Source: Pseudomonas sp. CHM02
Lineage (GTDB): Bacteria > Pseudomonadota > Gammaproteobacteria > Pseudomonadales > Pseudomonadaceae
Assembly: GCF_000612585.1 (NCBI RefSeq)
Contig: NZ_JFCA01000032.1
Coordinates: 1-64,000, forward strand
DNA: 64,000 nucleotides
Direction: 5' to 3'
Shown here: positions 17,490 through 25,900 of the stretch, one piece after another
Layout: each line of letters begins with the position of its first letter
Numbering within the stretch: position 1 is the stretch's first letter
Made by a program: the position numbers and the translations under genes
The notes under the pieces: model-generated
The model's database searches: none
Seen by the model: only the letters and a program-made list of their open reading frames with translations
What the model was told of the DNA's origin: nothing

Positions 17490-18077
17490 ATGAGCTTGAT
17501 CATTTCCATGGCTGCCTTCGCCCTGGCCACCTCCATCACGCCGGGTCCGGTCAATGTGGTTGCGCTGAGTTCGGGGGCACGCTTCGGCTTTATCGCCAGC
17601 CAGAAGCATGTGTTCGGTGCTGCCGTGGGCTTCACGTTGCTGCTGGTGTTGATTGGCCTGGGTTTGCATGAGGTACTGGTGCGCTGGCCGATCTTGACCC
17701 AGTTGATCCAGTGGGGCGGGGTGGCGTTCCTGCTGTATATGGCCTGGAAACTGGCGGCGGACGATGGCCGTCTGGACGCCGAGGGCACCGCCACCGCGCC
17801 GTCGATGCTGTACGGGGCGATCATGCAGTGGCTCAACCCCAAGGCCTGGCTGGCCTGCGTGGCGGGGATGGGCTTGTTTGTGGCGGAGGGTGATGCTGCA
17901 CAGGTCTGGTTGTTTGCGGTGCTTTATCTGGTGATCTGCTACCTGTCGGTGGCGTGCTGGGCCTACGCCGGGACATTCCTGCGCCGCTACCTCGGCAACC
18001 CCCAGGGCGTTCGCGTGTTCAACCGCTCAATGGCTGCGTTGCTGGTGGCCAGTGTGGGTTATTTATTGATGGCTTGA
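17490..18077 (+). CDS. LysE/RhtB family amino-acid exporter
   Basis: A 195-residue membrane protein with six predicted helices. The family signature is at the N-terminus (ITPGPVNVVALSSGARFGF), followed by GAAVGFTLLLVLIGLGL. QWLNPKAWLACVAGMGLF is in the middle, the usual place of the NPK motif. AAGGAACT lies 5 bases upstream of the ATG. The gene is convergent with an AraC regulator whose 3' end overlaps its last 59 bases. This paired LysE/AraC layout is common in Pseudomonas and suggests inducible export of an amino acid. Confidence 0.93.
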   Translation: MSLIISMAAFALATSITPGPVNVVALSSGARFGFIASQKHVFGAAVGFTLLLVLIGLGLHEVLVRWPILTQLIQWGGVAFLLYMAWKLAADDGRLDAEGTATAPSMLYGAIMQWLNPKAWLACVAGMGLFVAEGDAAQVWLFAVLYLVICYLSVACWAYAGTFLRRYLGNPQGVRVFNRSMAALLVASVGYLLMA

Positions 18078-18912
18078 GCCGGTCGCGGTATTGCCCCGGC
18101 GTGGCGGCGAAGTGCTGTTTGAACGCACGCTGGAAATGCGCCTGGTCGGCAAACCCCGCGGCCAGCGCAACGTCGGCGATCAGCTCACCCTGGCGCAATT
18201 GTGCGCGGGCAAACTGGATACGCTGGTTGACCAGGAACGCATGGGGCGTCAGCCCGTAATACTGCTTGAATGCACGGATCAGGTAGGAAGGCGACAGCTC
18301 GGCCGCCACGCAGATATCTTCCAGTTTGAGTGCGTCGGTGCAGTATTCGCGGATGTAGTCGGCGGCGCGTTCCAGCTTGTGGTTCACCTCGCGCACCGGC
18401 GCGTCGGAGGGGTTGAGGCGCTGTTGCACATCAGTGAAGTAACTCACCAGCGTGCTCTGTTTTTGCAGGTGTTCGGCCTGTTCATCCACCAGTATCCGAT
18501 ACAACTCCAGCAGGCCGTCATAGAGCACCGTGTCGCGGGTGTAGGGCGTGTTGAAGGGCCGGTAACCCTGGTCCGTGCTGAACCCCAGTTGGTGCTGCAA
18601 GTCCGTCAGCCAGGGCGTGTCGATGTACACCATCTGGTAGGACCACGGCTCATTGGCGATGGGATTGCAGGCGTGTACGTCGCCAGGGTTCATCAACACC
18701 ACCGTGCCGGCGCTGATCTCAAAGGTGTCGGCGCCGTAGTGGTAATAGCTGCGTCCCGTGGTGACTGCACCGATGGAGAAATGCTCATGCGCGTGACGGC
18801 TGTAGGTCACCTTGCGCCCATCGGCGATGGTGCGCGCTTCGATGAAGGGCAGGCGCTCGTCGCGCCAGAAGCGCGGCGAGCGTGAGGGGTGAGCGAGGCT
18901 GTTCGGCGACAT
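18019..18912 (-). CDS. AraC family transcriptional regulator
   Basis: The product has 297 residues. The N-terminal cupin-like sensing domain (about 1-170) contains YSRHAHEHFSIGAV and GTVVLMNPGDVHACNP. The C-terminal 100 residues carry two helix-turn-helices: LKLEDICVAAELSPSYLIRA with FKQYYGLTPHAF, then IADVALAAGFADQAHFQRA with FKQHFAATPGQYR. It is convergent with, and overlaps, the LysE exporter gene, its probable target. Confidence 0.93.
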   Translation of the reverse strand: MSPNSLAHPSRSPRFWRDERLPFIEARTIADGRKVTYSRHAHEHFSIGAVTTGRSYYHYGADTFEISAGTVVLMNPGDVHACNPIANEPWSYQMVYIDTPWLTDLQHQLGFSTDQGYRPFNTPYTRDTVLYDGLLELYRILVDEQAEHLQKQSTLVSYFTDVQQRLNPSDAPVREVNHKLERAADYIREYCTDALKLEDICVAAELSPSYLIRAFKQYYGLTPHAFLVNQRIQFARAQLRQGELIADVALAAGFADQAHFQRAFKQHFAATPGQYRDRLKPSINNPHWPPATQPLSG

Positions 18913-18975
18913 GGCGGCGGGTCCCTCCCTTGAGCGAGTGAAGGGATCATTGCACAGACCGCCACCGTCGTCAGC

Positions 18976-21438
18976 TCAGAAGTCCCACTTGGTCGCCAGT
19001 TGCAGGCTGCGGGGTTCGCCGTAGAAACCGGTGCCGAAGTTGCCCAGGCCGGTGTAGTACTTTTTATCGAACAGGTTCTTGACGTTCAGCGTCGTGCTCA
19101 GGTGCTCGTTGAAGCGGTAGCGCGCCATCAGGTCCACCAGGTAGTAGCTGTCCTGGGTGATGCGCGCGTATTGGCCGAAATTGACCGTGTCATTCGGGTT
19201 GGGCTGGAACACATTGCCGAAGAACTCACTCTGCCAGTTCACGCCGCCGCCCACGGTGACGTTTTCCAGCGCGCCGGGCAGGCGGTAGGTGCTGAACAGG
19301 CGCACCACTTGCTGTGGCGTGGTGGTTTGCAGCACCGAGCTGTACACATAGCCGTTGTTGGCATCGCGGGTGTGCTGGTAGGTGTAGCCGGCGGAGACGT
19401 TCCAACCGTCCAGCACCTCACCCGACAGCTCCGCCTCGAAGCCTTTGGTGGTCGCACCGGCAATCGGGCGATACACCGAGTCGGTCTCGAAGCCCGAGAC
19501 GTACTCGGCCACATTGTCCTGCTCGATGCGGAACGCCGCAAAGCTGGCGTTCAGGCGGCCCTCGTAGAACGCGGCCTTGATCCCGGCCTCGTAGGTGTCG
19601 CCTTCGATGGGGTCAAGCAGCTTGCGGTCGGCGTCCTTGCTGTTCTGCGGGCGGTAGATCTGGGTGTAGCTGGTGTACACCGACCAGGTGTCGTCGAGGT
19701 CGTAGACGATCCCGGCATACGGCGTGACCACGCCGCTCTGATGGTAGCTGGTGCGGTTGTCGGGTGTGGTCGGGTCGTAGAAATCGGTGTTGTCGGTGCC
19801 GCTGAAATTGCTCACGCGGGTGCCGAGGATTACCGAGAGGTCATCGGTGGGTTTCAGGCGTGTGGCCAGGTAGGCGCCGGTCTGGCGCTGCACGATATCG
19901 TTCTGGCCGCTGCGCGGGATGTCCGGTTTGGCGTATTCGCCGTGCCAGTCGAAGATGCTGCCGCCCACGGGCGGGTAGACCGAACCGTACACCGGCACAT
20001 CCTGTTTCGAGCGGGTGGCCATGAAGCCCATGATCAACTCGTGCTCACGGCCGAGCAGGCTGAACGGCCCGCTGAGATTCACGTCCAGGGTGTTTTGCAC
20101 CTGGTCACCCTTGTACTTGCCCATGAACATGTACATGTTCTCGCCGCTGACCGGGTCCGGGTTGCCGCCGCTGGCGGAGGCGAGCAGGGTGTCGTGCTGG
20201 CTGCGCTTGCGGTCGAGGCTGACCTTGAGCGACCAGTCATTCGCCAGCTTCTGCTGCACCGAGGCGAAGATCGTCTGGTTGTTGAAGTCGCGACGGCTCC
20301 AGTCGGCGGCCGGGTTGAACGAGCGCGAAAAGTTCGTGCGCGAGCCGTCGCTGAAGTACATCGGGAAACCGGTCCAGCTGGCGCCGCGAGAGCGGGTGTC
20401 CTGCTGGTCGATGCCGAAGGTCAGCAGCGTATCCGGGGTGAGGTCGGCTTCAAGGATGCCGTAGCCGATGTCCTTGGTGTTCTGGTAGTGGTCCAGGTAC
20501 GACTGGCGGTCCTGGTACACGCCGACAAAACGCCCACGCACATTGCCGGACTCGGTCAGCGGGCCGGAAATGTCGCCTTCGGTGCGGTAGTTGTCCCAGG
20601 AGCCGAAGGTCTGGGTCACGGAAGCTTTGAACGCGGCCGTGGGTTTTTTACGGATCAGGTTGACCGTGGCCGAGGGGTCGCCGGAGCCGCTCAGCAGGCC
20701 GGCCGACCCCTTGATGATTTCCAGGTGGTCGTACACCGCCATGTCGGTGCTGGTGGTCCCGTAGTCATACACGCCGTCGTAGGTGGAGTTGACGCCGTCG
20801 TACTGGAAGTTGGTGATCGGCAGGCCACGGCTGGAGAACTCCCAGCGCTCGCTGTCGTAGTTCTGCACGCTCACACCGGGGGCGCGGCGCAGGGTGTCGG
20901 CGATGCTGTTGGTGCCCTGGTCGTCCATCTGCTGGCGGGTGATTACCGTCACCGATTGCGGTGTTTCGCGCATCGACAGCGGCAGGCCGGTGGCCGAGGC
21001 CATGGAGCCGGTGGTGTAGGCGTGGGTGTCTTCGGTGGTGGCGCCCAGGTCCTGGCCGGAAATCGTGGTGGCGCCCAGCTCCAGCGCACCGGTGTTGGCC
21101 GGGATCAGCTCCAGCACGTAGCCGTTATTGCCTTGGGGCAGGGCCTGCAGACCGCTGCCCTGCAACAGGCGCTGCAAGCCGGCCGTCGGGGTGTAGCTGC
21201 CGTTCAGGCCGGGGCTGGTCTTGCCCGCGGCGAGGCTGTTGTGACCGGCGATGAAAATGCCCGACTGTTCAGCGAAGCTGTTCAACACGCTGACCAGTGA
21301 GCCAGCGGCGATGCGGTAAGGGCGGGTGGCTTCCTGGGTCGAGGGCGAGTCGGCGGCGTGTACCATCGGCGCGCCCAGGCAGAACAGCGAAGTGGCCAGC
21401 GCCAATGGGCGCAGCGCGAAACGAGCAGGTTGCGACAT
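18976..21438 (-). CDS. TonB-dependent siderophore receptor with N-terminal signalling domain
   Basis: An 820-residue outer-membrane receptor. A signal peptide ends in MVHA at about residue 28. An STN signalling domain follows (YRIAAGSLVSVLNSFAEQSG, then LQRLLQGSGLQALPQG), then a TonB-box/plug region (ETPQSVTVITRQQMDD, RAPGVSVQNYDSERWEFSSRG) and a beta-barrel ending in an aromatic residue (ATKWDF). The STN domain is what contacts a FecR-type anti-sigma factor, and such a gene lies immediately upstream in the operon. The architecture is FpvA/FoxA-like. The ligand is a ferric siderophore of unknown type. The ATG at 21438 gives the correct signal peptide. Confidence 0.94.
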   Translation of the reverse strand: MSQPARFALRPLALATSLFCLGAPMVHAADSPSTQEATRPYRIAAGSLVSVLNSFAEQSGIFIAGHNSLAAGKTSPGLNGSYTPTAGLQRLLQGSGLQALPQGNNGYVLELIPANTGALELGATTISGQDLGATTEDTHAYTTGSMASATGLPLSMRETPQSVTVITRQQMDDQGTNSIADTLRRAPGVSVQNYDSERWEFSSRGLPITNFQYDGVNSTYDGVYDYGTTSTDMAVYDHLEIIKGSAGLLSGSGDPSATVNLIRKKPTAAFKASVTQTFGSWDNYRTEGDISGPLTESGNVRGRFVGVYQDRQSYLDHYQNTKDIGYGILEADLTPDTLLTFGIDQQDTRSRGASWTGFPMYFSDGSRTNFSRSFNPAADWSRRDFNNQTIFASVQQKLANDWSLKVSLDRKRSQHDTLLASASGGNPDPVSGENMYMFMGKYKGDQVQNTLDVNLSGPFSLLGREHELIMGFMATRSKQDVPVYGSVYPPVGGSIFDWHGEYAKPDIPRSGQNDIVQRQTGAYLATRLKPTDDLSVILGTRVSNFSGTDNTDFYDPTTPDNRTSYHQSGVVTPYAGIVYDLDDTWSVYTSYTQIYRPQNSKDADRKLLDPIEGDTYEAGIKAAFYEGRLNASFAAFRIEQDNVAEYVSGFETDSVYRPIAGATTKGFEAELSGEVLDGWNVSAGYTYQHTRDANNGYVYSSVLQTTTPQQVVRLFSTYRLPGALENVTVGGGVNWQSEFFGNVFQPNPNDTVNFGQYARITQDSYYLVDLMARYRFNEHLSTTLNVKNLFDKKYYTGLGNFGTGFYGEPRSLQLATKWDF

Positions 21439-21535
21439 GGATGTTTCCCTTTGGATCAAATCGATCGGCGAATTGAAAGCGTCTGCAGGGTTAACCGAAC
21501 GAGTGTTGAAAAAGGGAACTGGCGTGTGAGTTTTT

Positions 21536-22486
21536 TTACCGAGGGCCGACCGATACCCACCATGGCAACGGACGGTCGACCCGAATCGGCAGCGCTGCCT
21601 GCAAAAGGTACAGTGCATGATCACTGTCTTTGAGCGGGAACGAACCCATCACTGGTAACTGCGCCACCGCCGGGTCACACCCCAGGTGGCCCGGCCGATA
21701 ACGGTCGAGTTCGGCGATCAACTGCCCAAGTGGCAAGTTGTCCGCCAACAGCACGCCACGGCTCCAGGCCTCCCGCGCCGGCGAGGCCGCTGCAGTGGGC
21801 TTGAAGCCGTCGCGGGTGAAGGACGCTTGCTGGCCTGCGTCGATGATGCGCACATGCCGGTCCTGGGTGGTGACCTGCACCCGGCCTTCGAAGACATTGA
21901 GTTGGGTGTGATCGTCGCCGTGCAGGACGCTGAAGCGGGTGCCCAGCGCCTGCATGCGCCCGTGTTCGGTATCGACCAGGAACGGCCGGCTGGCATCCTT
22001 GGCCGTGTCGATCAACACCTCGCCAAAGCGCAGATGCAGCAAGCGTTGCGTCGCATCAAAACGCACATCCAGCGCGCTCAACGCGTTCAGCCACACATGG
22101 CTGCCATCGGCCAGCAACGCATCGCGGGTCTCGCCGCTGGTGGTCGCGTAGTCTGCGTTCCAGCCGCCCACCAGCCGGGGCAGGGCGGTGTTGCGCCAGC
22201 TGCCCCAGGCCAACGCCGAGCCGCCGCACAGCACCAGCAGCGTCTTGAGCGTCTGGCGCCGCGAACTGCGCAAGGCGCGGCTGGCGCCATGGGCTTGTTC
22301 CTGCAGCGGGGCAAAGCGCTGGCTCACCCGCTGCACGTACTGCCAGGCGGCCAAGTGTTCAGGGTTTTGCGCGACCCAGGCTTGCCAGCGCAGTTGTTCG
22401 AGGGCGCTGCCCTGGTCCTGCAGGCGCACATACCATTGCGCGGCCTGCTCAAGGCTGGCGTGGCTGAGCTTGCCGGGGGTATTCAT
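21536..22486 (-). CDS. FecR family anti-sigma regulator
   Basis: The product has 316 residues. The N-terminal cytoplasmic domain has the usual LEQAAQWYVRLQD and WQAWVAQNPEHLAAWQYVQ motifs. One membrane helix follows (TLKTLLVLCGGSALAWGSW). The periplasmic FecR domain holds TTSGETRDALLADGSHVWLNA and TQLNVFEGRVQV. It relays receptor occupancy from the STN domain to the ECF sigma factor. Its ATG overlaps the sigma-factor stop by 4 bases, and the receptor follows, giving the standard sigma-anti-sigma-receptor order. Confidence 0.94.
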   Translation of the reverse strand: MNTPGKLSHASLEQAAQWYVRLQDQGSALEQLRWQAWVAQNPEHLAAWQYVQRVSQRFAPLQEQAHGASRALRSSRRQTLKTLLVLCGGSALAWGSWRNTALPRLVGGWNADYATTSGETRDALLADGSHVWLNALSALDVRFDATQRLLHLRFGEVLIDTAKDASRPFLVDTEHGRMQALGTRFSVLHGDDHTQLNVFEGRVQVTTQDRHVRIIDAGQQASFTRDGFKPTAAASPAREAWSRGVLLADNLPLGQLIAELDRYRPGHLGCDPAVAQLPVMGSFPLKDSDHALYLLQAALPIRVDRPLPWWVSVGPR

Positions 22487-22995
22487 TGCACGAGCATCCC
22501 GTCGAGTTCCGCTTCGAGGATCGCGCAGTGCAGCAGGGCCTGGGCCATGTACTTCTTGACCATGCGTTCGCCCACGCCAAGCTGCTCGGCGATCTGCTTG
22601 TAGGGCAGTCCATGCAGCTGGGCGAGCAGGAACGCTTCGCTGACCTTCTTCGGCAGGCGCGCGAGCATGGCGTCCACCTCGACCAGCGTCTCGACGATGA
22701 TCGCCCGTTGCTCCGGCGACGGTTGCAGCGCTTCCGGCCGTTCGGCCAGGGTTTGCAGCCACGCGCGTTCGAGCTGGCGCCGGCGCCAATGGTCGATGCA
22801 CAGCCCACGGGCGATGGTGGCCAGGTAGGAGCGTTGGCGTACGGGGTCGGTCTCGGCTGGCGGGCGGTTGAGAATCCGGATAAACGTGTCATGGGCCAGG
22901 TCGGCGGCATCCCAACGGTCGTTCAGACGCCGGCGCAGCAGGCCGAGCAGCCAGCTGTGATGGGTGCCGTAGAGGTGGGTAAAAGAGGTCGACAC
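22483..22995 (-). CDS. ECF sigma-70 factor, FecI type
   Basis: This iron-starvation sigma factor shows region 2 (SFTHLYGTHHSWLLGLLRRR, AADLAHDTFIRIL) and region 4 (LPKKVSEAFLLAQLHGLPYK, IAEQLGVGERMVKKYMAQAL). I chose the GTG at 22995, which begins directly at region 2 (170 residues). The frame is open to an ATG at 23115 (210 residues), but those 40 extra residues look unlike sigma factors and would span a Fur-box-like palindrome at 23067-23085. The ribosome-binding site before the GTG is weak, so the start remains uncertain. It is the first gene of the three-gene operon. Confidence 0.88.
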   Translation of the reverse strand: MSTSFTHLYGTHHSWLLGLLRRRLNDRWDAADLAHDTFIRILNRPPAETDPVRQRSYLATIARGLCIDHWRRRQLERAWLQTLAERPEALQPSPEQRAIIVETLVEVDAMLARLPKKVSEAFLLAQLHGLPYKQIAEQLGVGERMVKKYMAQALLHCAILEAELDGMLVQ

Positions 22996-23066
22996 ACTGC
23001 CCGTCCAGCTCAAAAAAGCGTGTAAATAAGAATTGGTCGCGATTAAAGCAAAGCGTCGGGCTGCGT

Positions 23067-23085
23067 GCAAATGATATTGGTTTGC
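23067..23085. promoter_or_regulatory. Fur-box-like palindrome upstream of the FecI-type gene
   Basis: The 19 bases run GCAAATGATATTGGTTTGC. On the minus strand they match 11 of 19 positions of the Fur consensus, with GCAAA/TTTGC arms. The site lies about 70 bases before the GTG start of the sigma gene, where iron repression is expected. Confidence 0.45.
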
Positions 23086-23157
23086 TATCGGGGCTGTGAG
23101 GGTCGTAGAAATCATCGACCCTCGTCGAGAACCGATTGTTTGGCAAAGTGCTGACGA

Positions 23158-23583
23158 TCACAGCTGTTTAGACAGAAACACCCGGCTGCTGCCCTCAGGT
23201 TGGCAGGGCACTTCACCGAACTTCACCCACCCGTGCTTCGCATAGAACCCTGGCGCCTGGAAGCTCAGGGTATAAAGCACCGCATTGCGACAACCGCGAC
23301 GTCGGGCCTCGTTTTCGAAGGCTTGCAGCAGTTGGCTGCCCAGGCCCGAACCGCGCAGGTGTTCGGGCAGGTGGAAGAGATCGAGGAAGGCCATGCCCAG
23401 CGTGGTTTTTCCGGTGATGCCGCCGACGATCCGATCCGTTCCGGGGTCTTTGATCAGCACCATCAGCGGCCGGCGATCGTTGTAGCCGGTGATGCCTTCG
23501 TTGAACGCCGCCAGCCCGCTGCCGAGGATGCGCTCGGCTTCGGCGTTGGGTTGGTCGCTGATTTCAATTGGCGGCAGGATCAT
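23158..23583 (-). CDS. GNAT family N-acetyltransferase
   Basis: A 141-residue compact GNAT fold. The acetyl-CoA loop is readable as LPEHLRGSGLGSQLLQAFENEA (motif A, R-G-S-G-L-G). It is preceded by the beta-4 strand LGMAFLDLFHL and followed by VLYTLSFQAPGFYAKHGWVKFGE (motif B). The substrate is unknown. The gene follows a second acetyltransferase gene with a 2-base gap, so the two are likely one transcript. Confidence 0.9.
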   Translation of the reverse strand: MILPPIEISDQPNAEAERILGSGLAAFNEGITGYNDRRPLMVLIKDPGTDRIVGGITGKTTLGMAFLDLFHLPEHLRGSGLGSQLLQAFENEARRRGCRNAVLYTLSFQAPGFYAKHGWVKFGEVPCQPEGSSRVFLSKQL

Positions 23584-23585
23584 CT

Positions 23586-24077
23586 TCAGAGCGCCATGAC
23601 CATCTCATGCCACGCCATGCCACCGTGATCCGATGGCGAAGGTCGCACATAGTCATAGCCCATGCGCTCGTACAGCGGCACATGCCGCTCCTTGCACATC
23701 AAATGAATCGTCTGCTTGCCCATCCCGCGCATGCGCTGCACGAACTCGGTCATCAGCAGCCTGGAATAGCCCTTGCCCTGATGGGCCGGGTCGACCACAA
23801 CCGACATGATCACCACATTCGGCGCTTCGGCCGAGTGGCCCACCAACTCCTTGAACGCCTCGTCCGACATCACCACCTCATGGGCGCAGCCGCAGTTGAC
23901 AAAGCCCACCACCTCGCCATCCGCCTCCAGGAGCAAAAAGCCTTGCGGGTACTGCGCAATACGCGTGGCGATCTTCTCCAGGGTTGCGGCTTCGTCGCCT
24001 TCGTAGGCGCTGATTTCGATGTCAAAGCACCGGGCTGCATCGGCGGGGAGGGCGTTGCGGAAGGTGAGGGCGGGCAT
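23586..24077 (-). CDS. GNAT family N-acetyltransferase
   Basis: The product has 163 residues. The acetyl-CoA site is VVVDPAHQGKGYSRLLMTEF (Q-G-K-G-Y), with HLMCKERHVPLYERMGYDYV as motif B and a long acidic N-terminal segment resembling arylalkylamine acetyltransferase-type GNATs. The C-terminal tail PSDHGGMAWHEMVMAL also fits that subgroup. It is the first of two GNAT genes in tandem. The acceptor amine is unknown. Confidence 0.9.
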   Translation of the reverse strand: MPALTFRNALPADAARCFDIEISAYEGDEAATLEKIATRIAQYPQGFLLLEADGEVVGFVNCGCAHEVVMSDEAFKELVGHSAEAPNVVIMSVVVDPAHQGKGYSRLLMTEFVQRMRGMGKQTIHLMCKERHVPLYERMGYDYVRPSPSDHGGMAWHEMVMAL

Positions 24078-24162
24078 GGTCTTTCCTGAGGCATTAAGCG
24101 AAAGGCCCCATCATAAAGAAACATCACGTGTCTGGCACTGAAACGCTATCCCCTGTAGGCGT

Positions 24163-24176
24163 GAGCAAGCTCGCTC
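24163..24176. repeat. Intergenic palindromic element (GAGCAAGCTCGCTC type)
   Basis: The core GAGCAAGCTCGCTC is set in CCCTGTAGGCGT...CAGGGG flanks, the Pseudomonas REP-like type. A second core is at 56583-56596. Confidence 0.6.
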
Positions 24177-24207
24177 CAGGGGCCAGGGTGCAAGCACAGA
24201 AACCGGA

Positions 24208-24227
24208 AAACCCGCCAAAGCGGGTTT
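24208..24227 (-). terminator. Hairpin downstream of the NCS1 transporter gene
   Basis: AAACCCGC (24208-24215) and GCGGGTTT (24220-24227) form an 8-bp stem with a 4-base loop. It lies about 40 bases after the transporter stop. On the minus strand it is followed by a short TTCC tract. Confidence 0.55.
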
Positions 24228-24266
24228 CCTTCACCGCTCAACTCAGATCAAGCCACAGCCGGCGGA

Positions 24267-25682
24267 TCAAACCTCACCCACCAACTTCCCTCCCTCCATC
24301 CGGCGCTTATACGCACTGTCTCGACTCGCCAACCAGAAATACAACGGCGACGTCACCACCAACCCCACCACCCAGGACAAATCCGCCCCGTTGATGTGTT
24401 CTGAAATCGGACCGACGTACAGCGGCGTGTTCATGAACGGAATCTGCACCACAATCCCCACGGCATACGCCAGCAGCGCCTGTGGGTTGTAGCGCCCGTA
24501 GATCCCGCCATCCACGCGGAAGATCGAGGCGATGTCGTACTGCCCTTTGTGGATCGCGTAGAAGTCGATCAGGTTGATCGCCGTCCACGGCACCAGGACC
24601 ACCAGCAACACCAGCACCATGTCGACGAAGTGGCCGATGAAGTCTTTCGAGGCAAACACCGCCGCAATGGCGCAGGCCGCCAGCACCAGGATCGAGATCA
24701 CTGCGCGGCTTTTGGCCGTGGGGATCCAGCGGTACGCAAAGGTCTGTACCAGGGGGATGATCGACAGCACCGCACCGTACAGGTTGAGAGCGTTGTGGCT
24801 GATCACGCTGAGCAGGAACAGCACCAGCATCAATGGGCCGATCGCGCCGGTGGCGAGTTTGACTGCGTCCATGGTGTCCATGCCGACGGGCGTGGCGAGG
24901 ACGGCGACGGCGCCGAAGATGAACGACAGGCTGGAGCCCAGGGCCGAGCCGAGGTAGGTGGTCCAGAACGTGGATGCGACCGGCACGTCTGCCGGCAGGT
25001 AGCGGGAGTAGTCGGACACGTAAGGGGCGAATGCGATTTGCCACAGCGCAGCCAGGGACACGGTTGCCAGCCAACCGGAGATGTTGAATTCACCGCGGGT
25101 CAGGAAGTCGGTGGTCTGCACGTGAGTAAAAATATAGCCAAACCCCAGCACGATCCCGGCGCCGAGCACCCAGGTGCCGATGCGGTTTAGCACGTGGATG
25201 AAGCGGTAGCCGATGATGCCGATGATCCCGGAGCCGATGGCGCCGATCACGATGCCCACTGGCACGGGCACGGCGTCGACCACGCCATGCAGGGATTTAC
25301 CCGCCAGCACGATGTTGGACGCAAAGAACCCCACGTACATGACGCCGGCAATCACCACCACCAGCAGGGCGCCGAGGGAGCCGAACTGGGCGCGGCTCTG
25401 GATCATTTGCGGGATGCCCATCTGTGGGCCCTGGGCCGAGTGCAGCGCCATCAACACGCCGCCGACCAGATGGCCGACAAGGATGGCGACGATGCCCCAC
25501 ACCAGGTTGAGGTGGAACAGTTGCACACCCAGCGCACCGGTGACGATCGGCAGCGGCGCAATGTTGCCGCCGAACCACAGGGTGAACAGGTCTCTTACCT
25601 TTCCATGGCGATCTTCCGGGGGCACGTATCCAATCGTGTGTTTTTCGATAAGCGGGGCGGAGGATGTTGCAGTGGTAACCAT
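24267..25682 (-). CDS. NCS1 family nucleobase:cation symporter (purine/cytosine permease type)
   Basis: A 471-residue protein with 12 predicted helices. It starts with the family motif YVPPEDRHGKVRDLFTLWFG and continues with GPQMGIPQMIQSRAQFG (substrate region of CodB-like permeases), FAPYVSDYSRYLP and VPWTAINLIDFYAIHKGQYD. It imports a nucleobase, hydantoin, allantoin or related N-heterocycle with Na+ or H+. The ATG at 25682 has GGAG 5-8 bases upstream. It is divergent from a LysR regulator and separated from it by a palindrome. The enzyme genes beyond the regulator probably act on the imported compound. Confidence 0.92.
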   Translation of the reverse strand: MVTTATSSAPLIEKHTIGYVPPEDRHGKVRDLFTLWFGGNIAPLPIVTGALGVQLFHLNLVWGIVAILVGHLVGGVLMALHSAQGPQMGIPQMIQSRAQFGSLGALLVVVIAGVMYVGFFASNIVLAGKSLHGVVDAVPVPVGIVIGAIGSGIIGIIGYRFIHVLNRIGTWVLGAGIVLGFGYIFTHVQTTDFLTRGEFNISGWLATVSLAALWQIAFAPYVSDYSRYLPADVPVASTFWTTYLGSALGSSLSFIFGAVAVLATPVGMDTMDAVKLATGAIGPLMLVLFLLSVISHNALNLYGAVLSIIPLVQTFAYRWIPTAKSRAVISILVLAACAIAAVFASKDFIGHFVDMVLVLLVVLVPWTAINLIDFYAIHKGQYDIASIFRVDGGIYGRYNPQALLAYAVGIVVQIPFMNTPLYVGPISEHINGADLSWVVGLVVTSPLYFWLASRDSAYKRRMEGGKLVGEV

Positions 25683-25802
25683 GACGAGCTCCAAGGCAAG
25701 GTGAGTACGTTGACGTACTTCGCTGTGCGCCACCTGCGCGGCGCTTTGTTGTTGGAGTGATCATCTGCAATGGGCGCGGGGAGGTAAATTAGTAAGTTTG
25801 TT

Positions 25803-25826
25803 GCTATAGACCTTAAAAAATATAGC
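25803..25826. promoter_or_regulatory. LysR-type operator between NCS1 and LysR genes
   Basis: GCTATA (25803-25808) and TATAGC (25821-25826) form a perfect dyad with a 12-base AT-rich spacer, in the 218-base divergent promoter region. Its position and form fit a LysR-type T-N11-A site for the adjacent regulator. Confidence 0.55.
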
Positions 25827-25900
25827 TCGCGCTTCGACGCGCTCCGGTATGTTGCCTACACCTGTCTTGCGGGCGAAGTCCCACGTTTCTGGAGGCCTCG

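Noticed and set aside
19000..21300. 766-codon plus-strand frame opposite the TonB receptor
   Set aside because: Composition is typical of an antisense reading of a GC-rich gene, with no recognisable domain.
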